DNA of 52,464 nt from Novosphingobium sp. UBA6272 (lineage in GTDB: Bacteria > Pseudomonadota > Alphaproteobacteria > Sphingomonadales > Sphingomonadaceae): positions 1 to 52,464 of the forward strand of contig NZ_DJUW01000018.1 in assembly GCF_002440635.1 (NCBI RefSeq). Reading direction: 5' to 3'. Position 1 is the stretch's first letter. Every line of letters begins with the position of its first letter. This document shows, one piece after another, positions 38,545 to 47,131 of this stretch. The notes below the pieces were generated by a model that saw nothing but the letters and a program-made list of their open reading frames with translations, was not told where the DNA came from and did not search any database. A program made the translations under genes and the position numbers.

Positions 38545-39482
38545 CACTTGTCCTCAGTCAGGTGAACAGGGCGCAGGCTGGTCCAGGATCGTCCGGAACG
38601 CAAGGCGCGCCACCAGGTCAACGGGTTCCAGGTCTGGCTGCCGTCAAGCGAGAAGGTAACGAATTCGGCCCGCCCGCCAACATCCGAGAGCGGCACCGGG
38701 CCGCCCAGTCCGTCGGCCATTATCGGTACCCGGCTGTCGGCCGAATGGTTGCGGTTGTCGCCCATCAGGAAGACATGGCCGGCCGGCACGGTGATTTCGG
38801 CAAAGTTGTCGACCGTGAAGTCGTTGCGGTCCTTGATGATCAGATATGTCGCGCCATTGGGCATCACTTCGCGCAGCGTCGGCACCTCAAGCACCTCGCG
38901 GCCCGAGGGCAGCTTGGTACGGTACATCTCGAAATCGCTATAGCAGTAATAGGCCGGTTTGCGATCTCCGCACATCAGCTGCGGATCGGCCGGGATCTGC
39001 AGATCGGGTTCGACTTGCTGCGGCACCGGCTTGCCGTTGAGCACGATCTGGCCATTCACTACCGCGATCCGGTCTCCCGGCAGGGCGACCACGCGCTTGA
39101 TCAGATCGTCGTTGCGGTTGCGCGGCACGACAATCACGATGTCGCCATAGTCGGGCGTGCCGGGCAGTGCCCGCCAGGTCCCGCGCGGCAGCACGTGAAA
39201 GCTGGCCGACGCCCAGTTCCAGCCATAGGGGAACTTGGAAACGACCAGCCGGTCCCCGACCAGCAGGTTGGGCATCATCGAGATCGAGGGGATATAGAAT
39301 GGCTTGGCGATGAAGCTGTGGAAAGCGAGGACCGCCAGCAGCATCAGCGCCAGACCGCGGATTTCGCCGATCCAGTCGATCCGGTCCTTGTGCGGGGCAG
39401 CAGGCTCGTCCGCCGCAGGCAGGTCTTGCGCGGCAGGTGCTTCGGCTTCGGGGGTGAGAATTTCGGAATTCACTTCGGTCAC
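38544..39482 (-). CDS. lepB: Signal peptidase I
   Basis: Cuts signal peptides from Sec- and Tat-exported proteins at the membrane. 312 residues from the GTG at 39482, which overlaps the acpS stop (GTGA). It has an N-terminal Pro/Glu-rich tail, one transmembrane helix (IRGLALMLLAVLAFHSFIA), catalytic Ser68 in YIPSISMMPNLLVGD, Lys in NDDLIKRVVALPGDRIAVVN, and box E GDNRNHSADSR. An extra cysteine-containing stretch (LMCGDRKPAYYCYSDFEMY) lies in the periplasmic domain. Neighbours acpS and pdxJ are the usual alphaproteobacterial context. Confidence 0.95.
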   Translation of the reverse strand: MTEVNSEILTPEAEAPAAQDLPAADEPAAPHKDRIDWIGEIRGLALMLLAVLAFHSFIAKPFYIPSISMMPNLLVGDRLVVSKFPYGWNWASASFHVLPRGTWRALPGTPDYGDIVIVVPRNRNDDLIKRVVALPGDRIAVVNGQIVLNGKPVPQQVEPDLQIPADPQLMCGDRKPAYYCYSDFEMYRTKLPSGREVLEVPTLREVMPNGATYLIIKDRNDFTVDNFAEITVPAGHVFLMGDNRNHSADSRVPIMADGLGGPVPLSDVGGRAEFVTFSLDGSQTWNPLTWWRALRSGRSWTSLRPVHLTEDK

Positions 39483-39880
39483 AATGCGCGGGCCTCGATT
39501 ACCACGAAGGCCTGGGCCCATGGGTGGTCGTCCGTTAACGTCAGATGGATCACCGCCTCATGCCCCTCGGGCGTGATCGCGGCAAGCCGGGCAGCAGCGC
39601 CGCCGGTGAGTTGCAGGGTGGGGGCGCCGGAGCGCATGTTGACCACGCCGATGTCCTTCATGAACACCCCGGCCTTGAACCCGGTGCCGACTGCCTTGGA
39701 GAACGCCTCCTTGGCGGCAAAGCGCTTGGCCAGGGTCCCGGCCTTGGTGAACGGGCGCCCCGCCGCCTTGGCGCGCTCGACTTCGGTGAACACCCGGTTC
39801 TCGAACTTCTCGCCCCAACGGGTCAGCGAGTTCTGGATTCGCTCGATGTTGCAGAGGTCTGAGCCGATGGCGAGGATCAT
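39479..39880 (-). CDS. acpS: Holo-[acyl-carrier-protein] synthase
   Basis: Transfers phosphopantetheine from CoA to Ser of ACP. 133 residues with IGSDLCNIERIQNSLTRWG (catalytic Asp, residues 5-23), the KRFAAKEAFSKAVGTGF motif (about 48-64; Glu and Lys ligands) and a C-terminal VIHLTLTDDHPWAQAFVVIE. The trimeric AcpS subfamily is of this length. It is coupled to lepB, and the pdxJ gene is four bases upstream. Confidence 0.95.
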   Translation of the reverse strand: MILAIGSDLCNIERIQNSLTRWGEKFENRVFTEVERAKAAGRPFTKAGTLAKRFAAKEAFSKAVGTGFKAGVFMKDIGVVNMRSGAPTLQLTGGAAARLAAITPEGHEAVIHLTLTDDHPWAQAFVVIEARAL

Positions 39881-39884
39881 CCGA

Positions 39885-40646
39885 TCACCCTGAGTTTGTC
39901 GAAGGGCGCGCCGCGTCCATCAGTTCGCGCATCCGCAGCACCGCCGGCTCCAGCCCGCAGAAGATTGCCTCGCCGATCAGGTAGTGGCCAATGTTGAGCT
40001 CAGCCAGTTGCGGGATCGCGGCGACCGGCTGGACGTTTTCGTAAGTCAGCCCGTGGCCGGCGTGAGGTTCGATCCCGTTCTTGGCGGCGAGCGCGGCCAT
40101 GTCGGTCAGGCGGCGGAGTTCGTGGGCAACGGCGTCGCCCGTGGCGTGCGCATATTCGCCGGTGTGGAGTTCCACAACCGGTGCTTTCAGCATCATCGCC
40201 GCTTCGATCTGGCGTTCGTCCGGAGCGATGAACAGGCTGACGCGGATCCCGGCGTCGCTGAGGCGCTGGACCATCGGGTAAAGCCGGTTGTGCTGTCCGG
40301 CGGCATCGAGCCCACCCTCGGTGGTGCGCTCCTCGCGCCGTTCGGGGACGATGCAGGCGGCGTGCGGTTTGTGGCGCAGCGCGATCGCCAGCATTTCCTC
40401 GGTCGCGGCCATTTCGAGGTTGAGCGGCAGGTCGGTTGCGGCCTGGATCCGGGCGAGGTCCTCGTCACGGATATGGCGGCGGTCTTCGCGCAGGTGCGCG
40501 GTGATGCCGTCGCCGCCGCAGGCCGCAACGATCTCGGCCGCGCGGACCGGATCGGGATGATCCCCGCCGCGCGCGTTGCGGATCGTCGCAACGTGATCGA
40601 TGTTCACGCCTAGCCTTAGCAAATTGGGGCGAAGTCGGCGGGTCAC
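39885..40646 (-). CDS. pdxJ: Pyridoxine 5'-phosphate synthase
   Basis: Condenses 1-deoxyxylulose 5-phosphate with 3-amino-2-oxopropyl phosphate in the last ring-forming step of vitamin B6 synthesis. 253 residues. It shows GVNIDHVATIRNARGGDHPD, AHLREDRRHIRDEDLARIQA, PLNLEMAATEEMLAIALRHK and the C-terminal EPHAGHGLTYENVQPVAAI. The GTG at 40646 overlaps the pyrE stop; a TTG at 40625 would also give a plausible N-terminus. Confidence 0.95.
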   Translation of the reverse strand: MTRRLRPNLLRLGVNIDHVATIRNARGGDHPDPVRAAEIVAACGGDGITAHLREDRRHIRDEDLARIQAATDLPLNLEMAATEEMLAIALRHKPHAACIVPERREERTTEGGLDAAGQHNRLYPMVQRLSDAGIRVSLFIAPDERQIEAAMMLKAPVVELHTGEYAHATGDAVAHELRRLTDMAALAAKNGIEPHAGHGLTYENVQPVAAIPQLAELNIGHYLIGEAIFCGLEPAVLRMRELMDAARPSTNSG

Positions 40647-41227
40647 GGCTTGGCGCGGCTCCCCGGCTTCACGGCTTCGCTTCCGGCGAGTTCTTGGGGA
40701 AGTTCGGCTGGATCATAGGTGGGGAAGTTCAAGGCGATCAGCGGGAAGAACGGAACCCCCATGTCGACCGACCCGGCAGAGCGATCGACCAGTGCCGCTG
40801 CGGCGATCACATCGCCGCCGGCTTCGTTGATGGCGACGATCGCTTCGCGTCCGGACAGGCCGGTGGTGACGACATCCTCGACCATCAGCACCTTCTCGCC
40901 CGGTTCCAGCGCGAAGCCGCGGCGCAGTTCGAAGGTGCCGGTGGGGCGTTCGACGAACATCGCCTCGACTCCCAGCGCGCGGCCCATTTCGTGGCCGATA
41001 ATCACCCCGCCCATGGCCGGGGAAACGACCTTGGCGATGTCCTTGCGCAGTTCGCGGGGGATTCGCGCGGCGAGGGCTGCAGCGAGGCGGCTGGCCTGCA
41101 TCGGATCCATCAGAACCCGCGCACATTGCAGGTAATGGGCGCTGTGGCGACCGGAGCTGAGCAGGAAATGGCCTTCGAGCAAGGCCTTGCTGGCGCGGAA
41201 CTCCGCCAGAACCTCTTCATCCTGCAT
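40643..41227 (-). CDS. pyrE: Orotate phosphoribosyltransferase
   Basis: Makes OMP from orotate and PRPP in pyrimidine synthesis. 194 residues from the ATG at 41227. Seen: GHFLLSSGRHSAHYLQCARV, VSPAMGGVIIGHEMGRALGV, FVERPTGTFELRRGFALEPG and the PRPP loop VLMVEDVVTTGLSGREAIVA. It heads a minus-strand run pyrE-pdxJ-acpS-lepB-permease-DUF3089-ruvX with overlaps or gaps of only a few bases, which should be cotranscribed at least in part. It is divergent from coxB. Confidence 0.95.
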   Translation of the reverse strand: MQDEEVLAEFRASKALLEGHFLLSSGRHSAHYLQCARVLMDPMQASRLAAALAARIPRELRKDIAKVVSPAMGGVIIGHEMGRALGVEAMFVERPTGTFELRRGFALEPGEKVLMVEDVVTTGLSGREAIVAINEAGGDVIAAAALVDRSAGSVDMGVPFFPLIALNFPTYDPAELPQELAGSEAVKPGSRAKP

Positions 41228-41285
41228 TTCGCGACGTGCCTTTCCTGTTGATTCGGGCGGGCGGCGAATAGCGCTTCGCACCCTG

Positions 41286-41338
41286 TGTCAAAATTTCCCC
41301 TAGAGGCGCTTGAGGTGCCCGTAAAGCGCGCGTATAGG
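41286..41338. promoter_or_regulatory. Divergent promoters of pyrE and coxB
   Basis: On the plus strand TTGAGG (41310-41315), a 17-bp spacer and TATAGG (41333-41338) form a good coxB promoter about 90 bp upstream of its start. On the minus strand a perfect TTGACA (41291-41286) faces pyrE, but its -10 is weak. Confidence 0.55.
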
Positions 41339-41428
41339 CCCGGGGAATCCGAAACTCCCAAGGGGGCGGGAAGGGGCGTTCTTCAGGGCCTCGACCGGCC
41401 GGGACAGATAGCAAGAGCAAGAGGGACG

Positions 41429-42496
41429 ATGACATTCGGCAAGACTGCCCGCACCGCGGGACGCGCGATTCAGGCCATCGGGCTGTCGCTGGCACTGTTC
41501 GCCGCGCCGGCACTGGCCACTGCCGCCGCTCCGGCGGCTCCGACCGCTGAAAAGGCTGACGCGGCCGCCGCCACGGCGACCGATGCTGCCGCTGCGGCGC
41601 CGGTCACTGCGGTTGCAGCACCCGCACCAGCTGGCCCGGCAATCGATCCCAACGATCCCAAGTTCAAGGTTGCTCCGGGCAAATATGTCCCGATGAAGCC
41701 GACCGAAGGCAAGGGCATGCCGACCCCCGGCGGGATCATGTTCCAGGATCAGTATTCCGACAGCGGCAAGCAGGCGCTGCAGATGCACCAGGCGATCCTG
41801 CTGCCTGTGATCTTCGCGATCTCGCTGCTGGTCCTGTTCCTGCTGCTCTATGTCATCGCGCGCTTCAACCGCCGGGCCAATCCGGTGCCGTCGAAGACCG
41901 CGCACAACACCTTGCTCGAAGTGCTGTGGACCGGGATCCCGATCCTGATCCTGGTCGGCATCTCGGTTCCCTCGGTGGCGCTGATCAACAAGCAGTTCCA
42001 GCCAGCTCCGGAAAAGGCGCTGACAGTCAAGGCCACCGGCAACCAGTGGTACTGGACCTACAAGTATCCCGATAACGGCGATATCGAGGTGATTTCGAAC
42101 ATGCTGCCGCATGACAAGGCGCTCGCCGCCGGTGAGCCCTCGCAGCTGGCCGCTGACTACCGCATGGTCGTTCCGGCGGGTGAGCCGATCCGGATGCAGG
42201 TGATCGGCGCCGACGTGATCCACTCGTTTGCGGTGCCTTCGCTGTGGTTCAAGATCGACGCGGTCCCGGGCAAGATCAACGAAAAGACCCTGACCATCAA
42301 CGAGCCGGGCGTCTATTACGGCCAGTGCTCGGAACTGTGCGGCGCCCGCCACGGCTATATGCCGATCGCGATCGAAGCGCTGCCGCGTGACGAGTTCAAC
42401 CGCTGGGTGCTTGAACAGGGCGGCAAGATCGACGGGGCGCCTGAAGCTCCCGCCGCTGCCGATGCTGCCGCTCCCGCGGCCAAGCCCGCCGCCTGA
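41429..42496 (+). CDS. coxB: Cytochrome c oxidase subunit II
   Basis: Electron-entry subunit of the terminal oxidase. 355 residues: signal peptide (AIQAIGLSLALFAAPALATA), an Ala/Pro-rich linker of about 60 residues, two transmembrane helices (LPVILPV-like FAISLLVLFLLLYVIARF, LLEVLWTGIPILILVGISVP), then the cupredoxin domain. TGNQWYWTYKYPDNGDIEVI and the CuA site YYGQCSELCGARHGYMPIAI (C, C, H, M) are complete. A Pro/Ala-rich tail follows. The ATG at 41429 has GAGGGA just upstream. It heads the cox operon. Confidence 0.96.
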   Translation: MTFGKTARTAGRAIQAIGLSLALFAAPALATAAAPAAPTAEKADAAAATATDAAAAAPVTAVAAPAPAGPAIDPNDPKFKVAPGKYVPMKPTEGKGMPTPGGIMFQDQYSDSGKQALQMHQAILLPVIFAISLLVLFLLLYVIARFNRRANPVPSKTAHNTLLEVLWTGIPILILVGISVPSVALINKQFQPAPEKALTVKATGNQWYWTYKYPDNGDIEVISNMLPHDKALAAGEPSQLAADYRMVVPAGEPIRMQVIGADVIHSFAVPSLWFKIDAVPGKINEKTLTINEPGVYYGQCSELCGARHGYMPIAIEALPRDEFNRWVLEQGGKIDGAPEAPAAADAAAPAAKPAA

Positions 42497-42532
42497 GCCC
42501 CTTAGAATAATTCGAACAGAAGGTTCGCTGAC

Positions 42533-44218
42533 ATGGCTACCACCGCCGACCAGTTCCAGGCTCACGCCGATGACGCCCACCACGATCATGATCACAAGCC
42601 GGCGTTTTTCGCCCGCTGGTTCATGTCGACCAACCACAAGGACATCGGGACGCTGTACCTAATCTTCGCGATCTTCGCCGGCGTTATCGGCGGCGGGATT
42701 TCGGGGATCATGCGGCTCGAGCTGGCTCATCCGGGGATCCAGTATCTCGGCACCGTGGCCTCGCTGCTTGGCGAACCGAACGCCAACTTCGATTCGCAGC
42801 TGCACCTGTGGAACGTCCTGATCACCGCGCACGGCCTGATCATGGTGTTCTTCCTGGTCATGCCGGCGATCATCGGGGGCTTCGGCAACTGGTTTGTGCC
42901 GCTGATGATCGGCGCGCCCGACATGGCCTTCCCGCGGATGAACAACATCTCGTTCTGGCTGACCGTTGCCGGCTTCATCTCGCTGATGCTTTCGGCGGTA
43001 GTCCCCGGCGATGCCACCGGCAACGGCGCGGGGATCGGCTGGACCGCCTATGCCCCGCTCTCGACCTCGGGCTCGAAGGGCCCGGCGACCGACTTTGCGA
43101 TCTTCTCGCTGCACCTAGCCGGTGCGGCGTCGATCATGGGCGCGATCAACTTCATCACCACGATCTTCAACATGCGCGCGCCGGGGATGACCCTGCACCG
43201 CATGCCGCTGTTCGTCTGGTCGGTGCTGGTCACCGCGTTCCTGCTGCTGCTGGCGCTGCCGGTGCTGGCCGCGGCGATCACCATGCTGATTACCGACCGC
43301 AACTTTGGCACCACCTTCTATGATGCCAAGGGCGGCGGCGATCCGGTGCTTTACCAGCACCTGTTCTGGTTCTTCGGCCACCCCGAAGTCTACATCATGA
43401 TCCTGCCGGCCTTCGGCATCATCAGCCAGATCGTCTCGACCTTCTCGAAGAAGCCGGTGTTCGGCTACCTCGGCATGGCCTATGCCATGGTCGCGATCGG
43501 CGTGGTCGGGTTCGTCGTCTGGGCGCACCACATGTACACCACCGGCATGTCGGTAAACACCAAGCTCTACTTCACCCTGGCGACCATGGTGATCGCGGTG
43601 CCGACCGGTATCAAGATCTTCAGCTGGATCGCCACGATGTGGGGCGGCAGCCTGGAATTCCGCAGCCCGCTGGTCTGGGCGCTGGGTTTCATCTTCCTGT
43701 TCACCGTCGGCGGCGTGACCGGCGTGGTCCTGGCCAACGGCGGGATCGACGACAACCTGCACGACACCTACTATGTGGTGGCGCACTTCCACTACGTGCT
43801 CAGCCTCGGCGCGGTGACCGGCCTGTTCGCGGGCTTCTATTACTGGTTCCCGAAGATGAGCGGTCGCTGGCATTCCGAAGCGCTGTCGTACCTGCACTTT
43901 GCGGTGTTCTTCGTCGGCGTGAACATGATCTTCTTCCCGCAGCACTTCCTGGGGATGCAGGGCATGCCGCGCCGCTATCCGGACTATGCCCCGGCCTATG
44001 AGTACTGGAACACCCTGTCTTCGTGGGGTTACGCTGTGACGCTGGTGTCGGTCGGGCTGTTCTTCCTCAACATCATCTATGCCTTCACCATGGGCAAGAA
44101 GGCGGAAGGCAATTACTGGGGCGAAGGCGCGACCACGCTCGAATGGACCCTGTCGAGCCCGCCGCCGTTCCACCAGTTCGAAACCCTGCCGGTGATCGAC
44201 GACAAGGATCATCACTGA
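42533..44218 (+). CDS. coxA: Cytochrome c oxidase subunit I
   Basis: The heme a/heme a3-CuB subunit that reduces O2 and pumps protons. 561 residues with about 12 transmembrane helices. Seen: WFMSTNHKDIGTLYLIFAIF, the CuB ligand segment HLFWFFGHPEVYIMILPAFG, WAHHMYTTGMSVNTKLYFTL, and DTYYVVAHFHYVLSLGAVTG with the heme a3/a His pair. Trailing residues DDKDHH are typical. The K- and D-channel residues were not examined individually. Start at ATG 42533, 36 bp after coxB. Confidence 0.97.
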   Translation: MATTADQFQAHADDAHHDHDHKPAFFARWFMSTNHKDIGTLYLIFAIFAGVIGGGISGIMRLELAHPGIQYLGTVASLLGEPNANFDSQLHLWNVLITAHGLIMVFFLVMPAIIGGFGNWFVPLMIGAPDMAFPRMNNISFWLTVAGFISLMLSAVVPGDATGNGAGIGWTAYAPLSTSGSKGPATDFAIFSLHLAGAASIMGAINFITTIFNMRAPGMTLHRMPLFVWSVLVTAFLLLLALPVLAAAITMLITDRNFGTTFYDAKGGGDPVLYQHLFWFFGHPEVYIMILPAFGIISQIVSTFSKKPVFGYLGMAYAMVAIGVVGFVVWAHHMYTTGMSVNTKLYFTLATMVIAVPTGIKIFSWIATMWGGSLEFRSPLVWALGFIFLFTVGGVTGVVLANGGIDDNLHDTYYVVAHFHYVLSLGAVTGLFAGFYYWFPKMSGRWHSEALSYLHFAVFFVGVNMIFFPQHFLGMQGMPRRYPDYAPAYEYWNTLSSWGYAVTLVSVGLFFLNIIYAFTMGKKAEGNYWGEGATTLEWTLSSPPPFHQFETLPVIDDKDHH

Positions 44219-44420
44219 GAATTGTCAGCCCGCAGGGGCGGACTCAGCAAACTCCCCTCCCGCTCGCGGGAGGGGCTGGGGGAGGGCTTGTTCCCTCCCC
44301 TTTGCATTTGAACGTGGGTAACATACCCTCCCGCGTTGGGGGGCACGTGACTCCCAACGCCCCCTCCCGCAGGCGGGAGGGGGGGCCAAAGGCCGCCAGC
44401 TGCGCGGCGGGAGAATCCAG
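44219..44420. other. Intergenic region after coxA holding a palindrome cluster
   Basis: It contains two copies of a CCCCTCCCGC/GCGGGAGGGG palindrome (44254-44275 and 44361-44382) and a partial third near 44330, with CTGGGGGAGGG-type tails. No coding frame with a ribosome site is seen. It separates coxA from the epoxide hydrolase-like gene. Confidence 0.6.
44254..44382. repeat. Palindromic repeats, CCCCTCCCGC arms, two full copies
   Basis: Arms CCCCTCCCGC and GCGGGAGGGG with TC (44254-44275) or AG (44361-44382) between them; both arm pairs are perfect. This is a small dispersed repeat family, also seen in variant form at 32026. Confidence 0.65.
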
Positions 44421-45380
44421 ATGCCCGAATTCCGCCAGATCGATACCGGCGATGTTACCCTGCGCTGCGCCATCGAGGGCAGCGGTCCGCTCGCGATCAT
44501 GGTTCATGGCTTTCCGGAGAGCTGGTATTCGTGGCGGCACCAGCTTGCCCCGGTGGCTGCAGCGGGGTTTACCGCCTGCGCAATCGACGTGCGCGGCTAT
44601 GGCGGGTCGGACAAGCCGCACCCGGTTGAGGCCTATACCCTGCAGGCGATCGCCGGTGACCTGATCGGGCTGGCCGATGCGCTTTCGCCCGATGATCCGG
44701 TTGTGCTGATCGGGCATGATTGGGGCGCGCCGATCGTCTGGAACACGGCCTTTACCAATCCCCAGCGGATCCGCGCTGTCGCCGGCCTCTCGGTGCCGTT
44801 TGCAGGCGCGCCGCTGCGGCCCTTTACCGAGATATTCCGCGAGCATTTCACCAGCCAAGGCCGGTTCTTCTACCAGGAGTATTTCCAGGAGCCCGGGGTG
44901 GCCGAGGCCGAGGCCGAGAGGGACCCGCGCGATTTCGTGGCGCGGATGATGTACTCGATCTCGGGCGACGTGGCTCCGGGCGATTACTGGAGCAAGCCCG
45001 CCGGCGCGACCTTCCTGCAGGGCCTGCCCGATCCGCAGCCGGTCCCCTGGCTGAGCGAAGCCGACCTCGATTATTACGAGGGCGAATTCAAGGCCTCCGG
45101 CTTTCGCGGACCGCTCAACCGCTATCGCAATCACGAGCGCGACTATGAATGGCTCAAACCCTGGCAAGGCAAGCAGCTTGAGCAGCCCTGCCTGTTCATC
45201 GGCGGGAGCCGCGATCCGGCGACCACGCTGTTCGGGGCAGTGGTAGATCCCGTCGCGATGATGCGGATGTTCGCGCCCAGGGTCGAAGGCCACGTCCTCG
45301 ACGGCGTCGGGCACTGGACCCAGCAGGAGCGGCCGGCAGAAGTGAATACGCTGCTCATCGATTGGTTGAAGCGGTTGTAG
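44421..45380 (+). CDS. Epoxide hydrolase-like alpha/beta-hydrolase inserted in the cox cluster
   Basis: 319 residues. Visible: MVHGFPESWYSWRHQLAPVA (oxyanion HGFPESW), CAIDVRGYGGSDKP, the nucleophile Asp in VLIGHDWGAPIVWNTAFTNP, cap-domain LDYYEGEFKASGFRGPLNRY (Tyr candidates), and His in LDGVGHWTQQERPAEVNTLL. This is the epoxide hydrolase/haloalkane-type fold, with GHDWGAP favouring epoxide hydrolase. It lies between coxA and ctaB, where most relatives have no extra gene. A promoter-like TTGAAG-N17-TATAGC overlaps its 3' end, so it may have been inserted together with the upstream palindromes. Confidence 0.9.
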   Translation: MPEFRQIDTGDVTLRCAIEGSGPLAIMVHGFPESWYSWRHQLAPVAAAGFTACAIDVRGYGGSDKPHPVEAYTLQAIAGDLIGLADALSPDDPVVLIGHDWGAPIVWNTAFTNPQRIRAVAGLSVPFAGAPLRPFTEIFREHFTSQGRFFYQEYFQEPGVAEAEAERDPRDFVARMMYSISGDVAPGDYWSKPAGATFLQGLPDPQPVPWLSEADLDYYEGEFKASGFRGPLNRYRNHERDYEWLKPWQGKQLEQPCLFIGGSRDPATTLFGAVVDPVAMMRMFAPRVEGHVLDGVGHWTQQERPAEVNTLLIDWLKRL

Positions 45381-45394
45381 CCTGCGCCTATAGC
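45366..45394 (+). promoter_or_regulatory. Candidate ctaB promoter at the end of the epoxide hydrolase gene
   Basis: TTGAAG (45366-45371), exactly 17 bp, TATAGC (45389-45394), 11 bp before the ctaB start. It closely resembles the coxB promoter (TTGAGG-N17-TATAGG). It could give ctaB-coxC an independent promoter. Confidence 0.45.
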
Positions 45395-45404
45395 GCGCTC
45401 AGCC

Positions 45405-46316
45405 ATGAGCACCGCCCCCGCCCAACCGATTCCCTTGCCCGCCGACTGGCGCGATTTTCTGTCGCTGACCAAGCCGCGAGTGATGAGCCTGGTGATCTTC
45501 ACCGGGCTGTGCGGAATGCTGGCGGCGCCGGTCGCGGTCAATCCGGTGATCGGGTTCGTCGCGATCCTGTGCATCGCGGTGGGGGCGGGCGGCAGCGCCG
45601 CGCTTAACCAGTGGTGGGAAGCCGATCTTGATGGGCTGATGAAGCGTACCGCTTCGCGGCCGCTCCCGGCTGGCCGGATGGAGCGCACTTCGGCGCGCGA
45701 TTTCGGCGTGGCGCTGTCGGTCGGCTCGGTGCTGGTAATGGGCCTGGCGGTCGGCTGGCTCGCCGCCGCGATCCTGGCCTTTTCGATCTTCTACTATGCG
45801 GTGATCTACACCATCTGGCTCAAGCCGCGCACCCCGCAGAACATCGTGATCGGTGGCGGGGCCGGGGCCTTTCCGCCGATGATCGGGTGGATCGCGGCAA
45901 CCGGCGAAGTCACGCTGATGCCGGTCCTGCTGTTCGCGATCATCTTCTTCTGGACCCCGCCGCACTTTTGGGCACTCGCCCTGTTTGTCGAGACCGACTA
46001 TGCCAAGGCCGGGATCCCGATGATGCCGGTTGTGGCCGGACACCAGTCCACCCGCCGGCAGATCCTGGTCTATTCGGTGCTGATGCTGCCGATCAGCATG
46101 GCGCCGTTCTGGCTGGGGGTAGCGGGCTGGCTCTATGGGCTGAGCGCGCTGCTGCTATCGGCCGCATTCCTGTTGTTGTCGCTGCGCGTCGCGGTGTTCC
46201 GTGGCGGCGCTGCGGATGGCGACATGCGCCCCGAAAAGCGCCTGTTCGGCTTTTCGGTGCTCTATCTCTTTGCCCTGTTCGCCATGCTGGTGGCGGACCG
46301 TTTTCTGGTTGGATGA
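45405..46316 (+). CDS. ctaB: Protoheme IX farnesyltransferase (heme O synthase)
   Basis: Adds a farnesyl group to heme b to make heme O, the precursor of the heme A in the oxidase. 303 residues of the UbiA family with about nine transmembrane segments. It shows LTKPRVMSLVIFTGLCGMLA, the prenyl-Mg2+ motif NQWWEADLDGLMKRTASRPL, GGGAGAFPPMIGWIAATGEV, FFWTPPHFWALALFVETDYA (HFW) and GIPMMPVVAGHQSTRRQILV. It ends one base into the CoxF-like start. Confidence 0.95.
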   Translation: MSTAPAQPIPLPADWRDFLSLTKPRVMSLVIFTGLCGMLAAPVAVNPVIGFVAILCIAVGAGGSAALNQWWEADLDGLMKRTASRPLPAGRMERTSARDFGVALSVGSVLVMGLAVGWLAAAILAFSIFYYAVIYTIWLKPRTPQNIVIGGGAGAFPPMIGWIAATGEVTLMPVLLFAIIFFWTPPHFWALALFVETDYAKAGIPMMPVVAGHQSTRRQILVYSVLMLPISMAPFWLGVAGWLYGLSALLLSAAFLLLSLRVAVFRGGAADGDMRPEKRLFGFSVLYLFALFAMLVADRFLVG

Positions 46317-46453
46317 TCCAAATGGCCCTGCAAGACCAAGACCCGCAAGCCGAGCGCAAGCGCATCATCGCCGGGCGCAACCGCGCGCTGGCGCTGGTGC
46401 TGCTGGGTCTGGTGGTGCTGTTCTTCTTTATCACCATCGCCAAGATGGGCTGA
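46313..46453 (+). CDS. CoxF-like small membrane protein of the cytochrome oxidase cluster
   Basis: 46 residues: a hydrophilic basic start (QDQDPQAERKRIIAGRNRA) and one membrane helix (LALVLLGLVVLFFFITIAKM). The ATG at 46313 overlaps the ctaB stop; an ATG at 46322 would drop three residues. Small proteins of this shape between ctaB and ctaG (CoxF of rhizobia) are known in alphaproteobacteria and probably aid assembly. It is short enough to be missed by standard gene finding. The family call is by placement and shape. Confidence 0.7.
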   Translation: MIQMALQDQDPQAERKRIIAGRNRALALVLLGLVVLFFFITIAKMG

Positions 46454-46456
46454 GCC

Positions 46457-47065
46457 ATGGCCAGCCTCGCTGCTCTGGAATCCGGCAAGCGCCGCACCGC
46501 CTTTTTCGCTTCGCTCGGCGCCTTGGCGATGCTCGGGCTCGGTTTCGCCGCCGTGCCGCTGTACGATCTGTTTTGCCGGGTGACCGGTTATGGCGGCACA
46601 ACCCAGCGCGCGAGCGCGGCCGAAGCGGAGGCAGTTGCCGTGGGCGCGGCGCGAATCTCGGTGCGGTTCGACGCGAACACTGATTCGTCGTTGCCGTGGA
46701 AGTTCGAACCTGCGCAGGTCACCCAGGAAATGGCGATCGGCAGCCGCAAGATGGCATTCTACACCGCCGAAAACCTTTCGGACAAACCGATCACCGGGGT
46801 GGCCAGCTTCAACGTTTCGCCCGATATGGCGGGGCTCTATTTCAAGAAGGTTCACTGCTTCTGCTTCAACCAGCAGACGCTGAAGCCCGGTGAAAAGGTT
46901 GAGATGCCGGTGCAGTATTACGTCGATCCGGCGATCCTGAAGGACCCGGAAGCATCGCGGATCAAGCAGATCACGCTCAGCTACACCTTCCACCCCGCGG
47001 CCGATCAAAGCGCTGCGGGGAAAGTGGCCGCAAATGGGCTGGACCCGGTGCGAGCCACGCGATAA
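46457..47065 (+). CDS. ctaG: Cytochrome c oxidase assembly protein CtaG (Cox11)
   Basis: Copper chaperone that builds the CuB site. 202 residues with a single N-terminal transmembrane helix (TAFFASLGALAMLGLGFAAV), then AVPLYDLFCRVTGYGGTTQR. The immunoglobulin-like domain has NLSDKPITGVASFNVSPDMA, the copper-binding KKVHCFCFNQQTL (CFCF) and EKVEMPVQYYVDP. A final DPEASRIKQITLSYTFHPAA is typical. The ATG at 46457 follows the CoxF-like stop after three bases. Confidence 0.95.
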   Translation: MASLAALESGKRRTAFFASLGALAMLGLGFAAVPLYDLFCRVTGYGGTTQRASAAEAEAVAVGAARISVRFDANTDSSLPWKFEPAQVTQEMAIGSRKMAFYTAENLSDKPITGVASFNVSPDMAGLYFKKVHCFCFNQQTLKPGEKVEMPVQYYVDPAILKDPEASRIKQITLSYTFHPAADQSAAGKVAANGLDPVRATR

Positions 47066-47131
47066 GGGCGGTGAGATTTCAGGGGGGCGGAAGCGCCGCC
47101 CGGCAAAGGTTTGACAGGGAAGACAAGCACC

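Noticed and set aside
36955..38565. 536-residue plus-strand frame opposite the AI-2E permease
   Set aside because: Arg/Gln/His-rich antisense frame with no coding marks.
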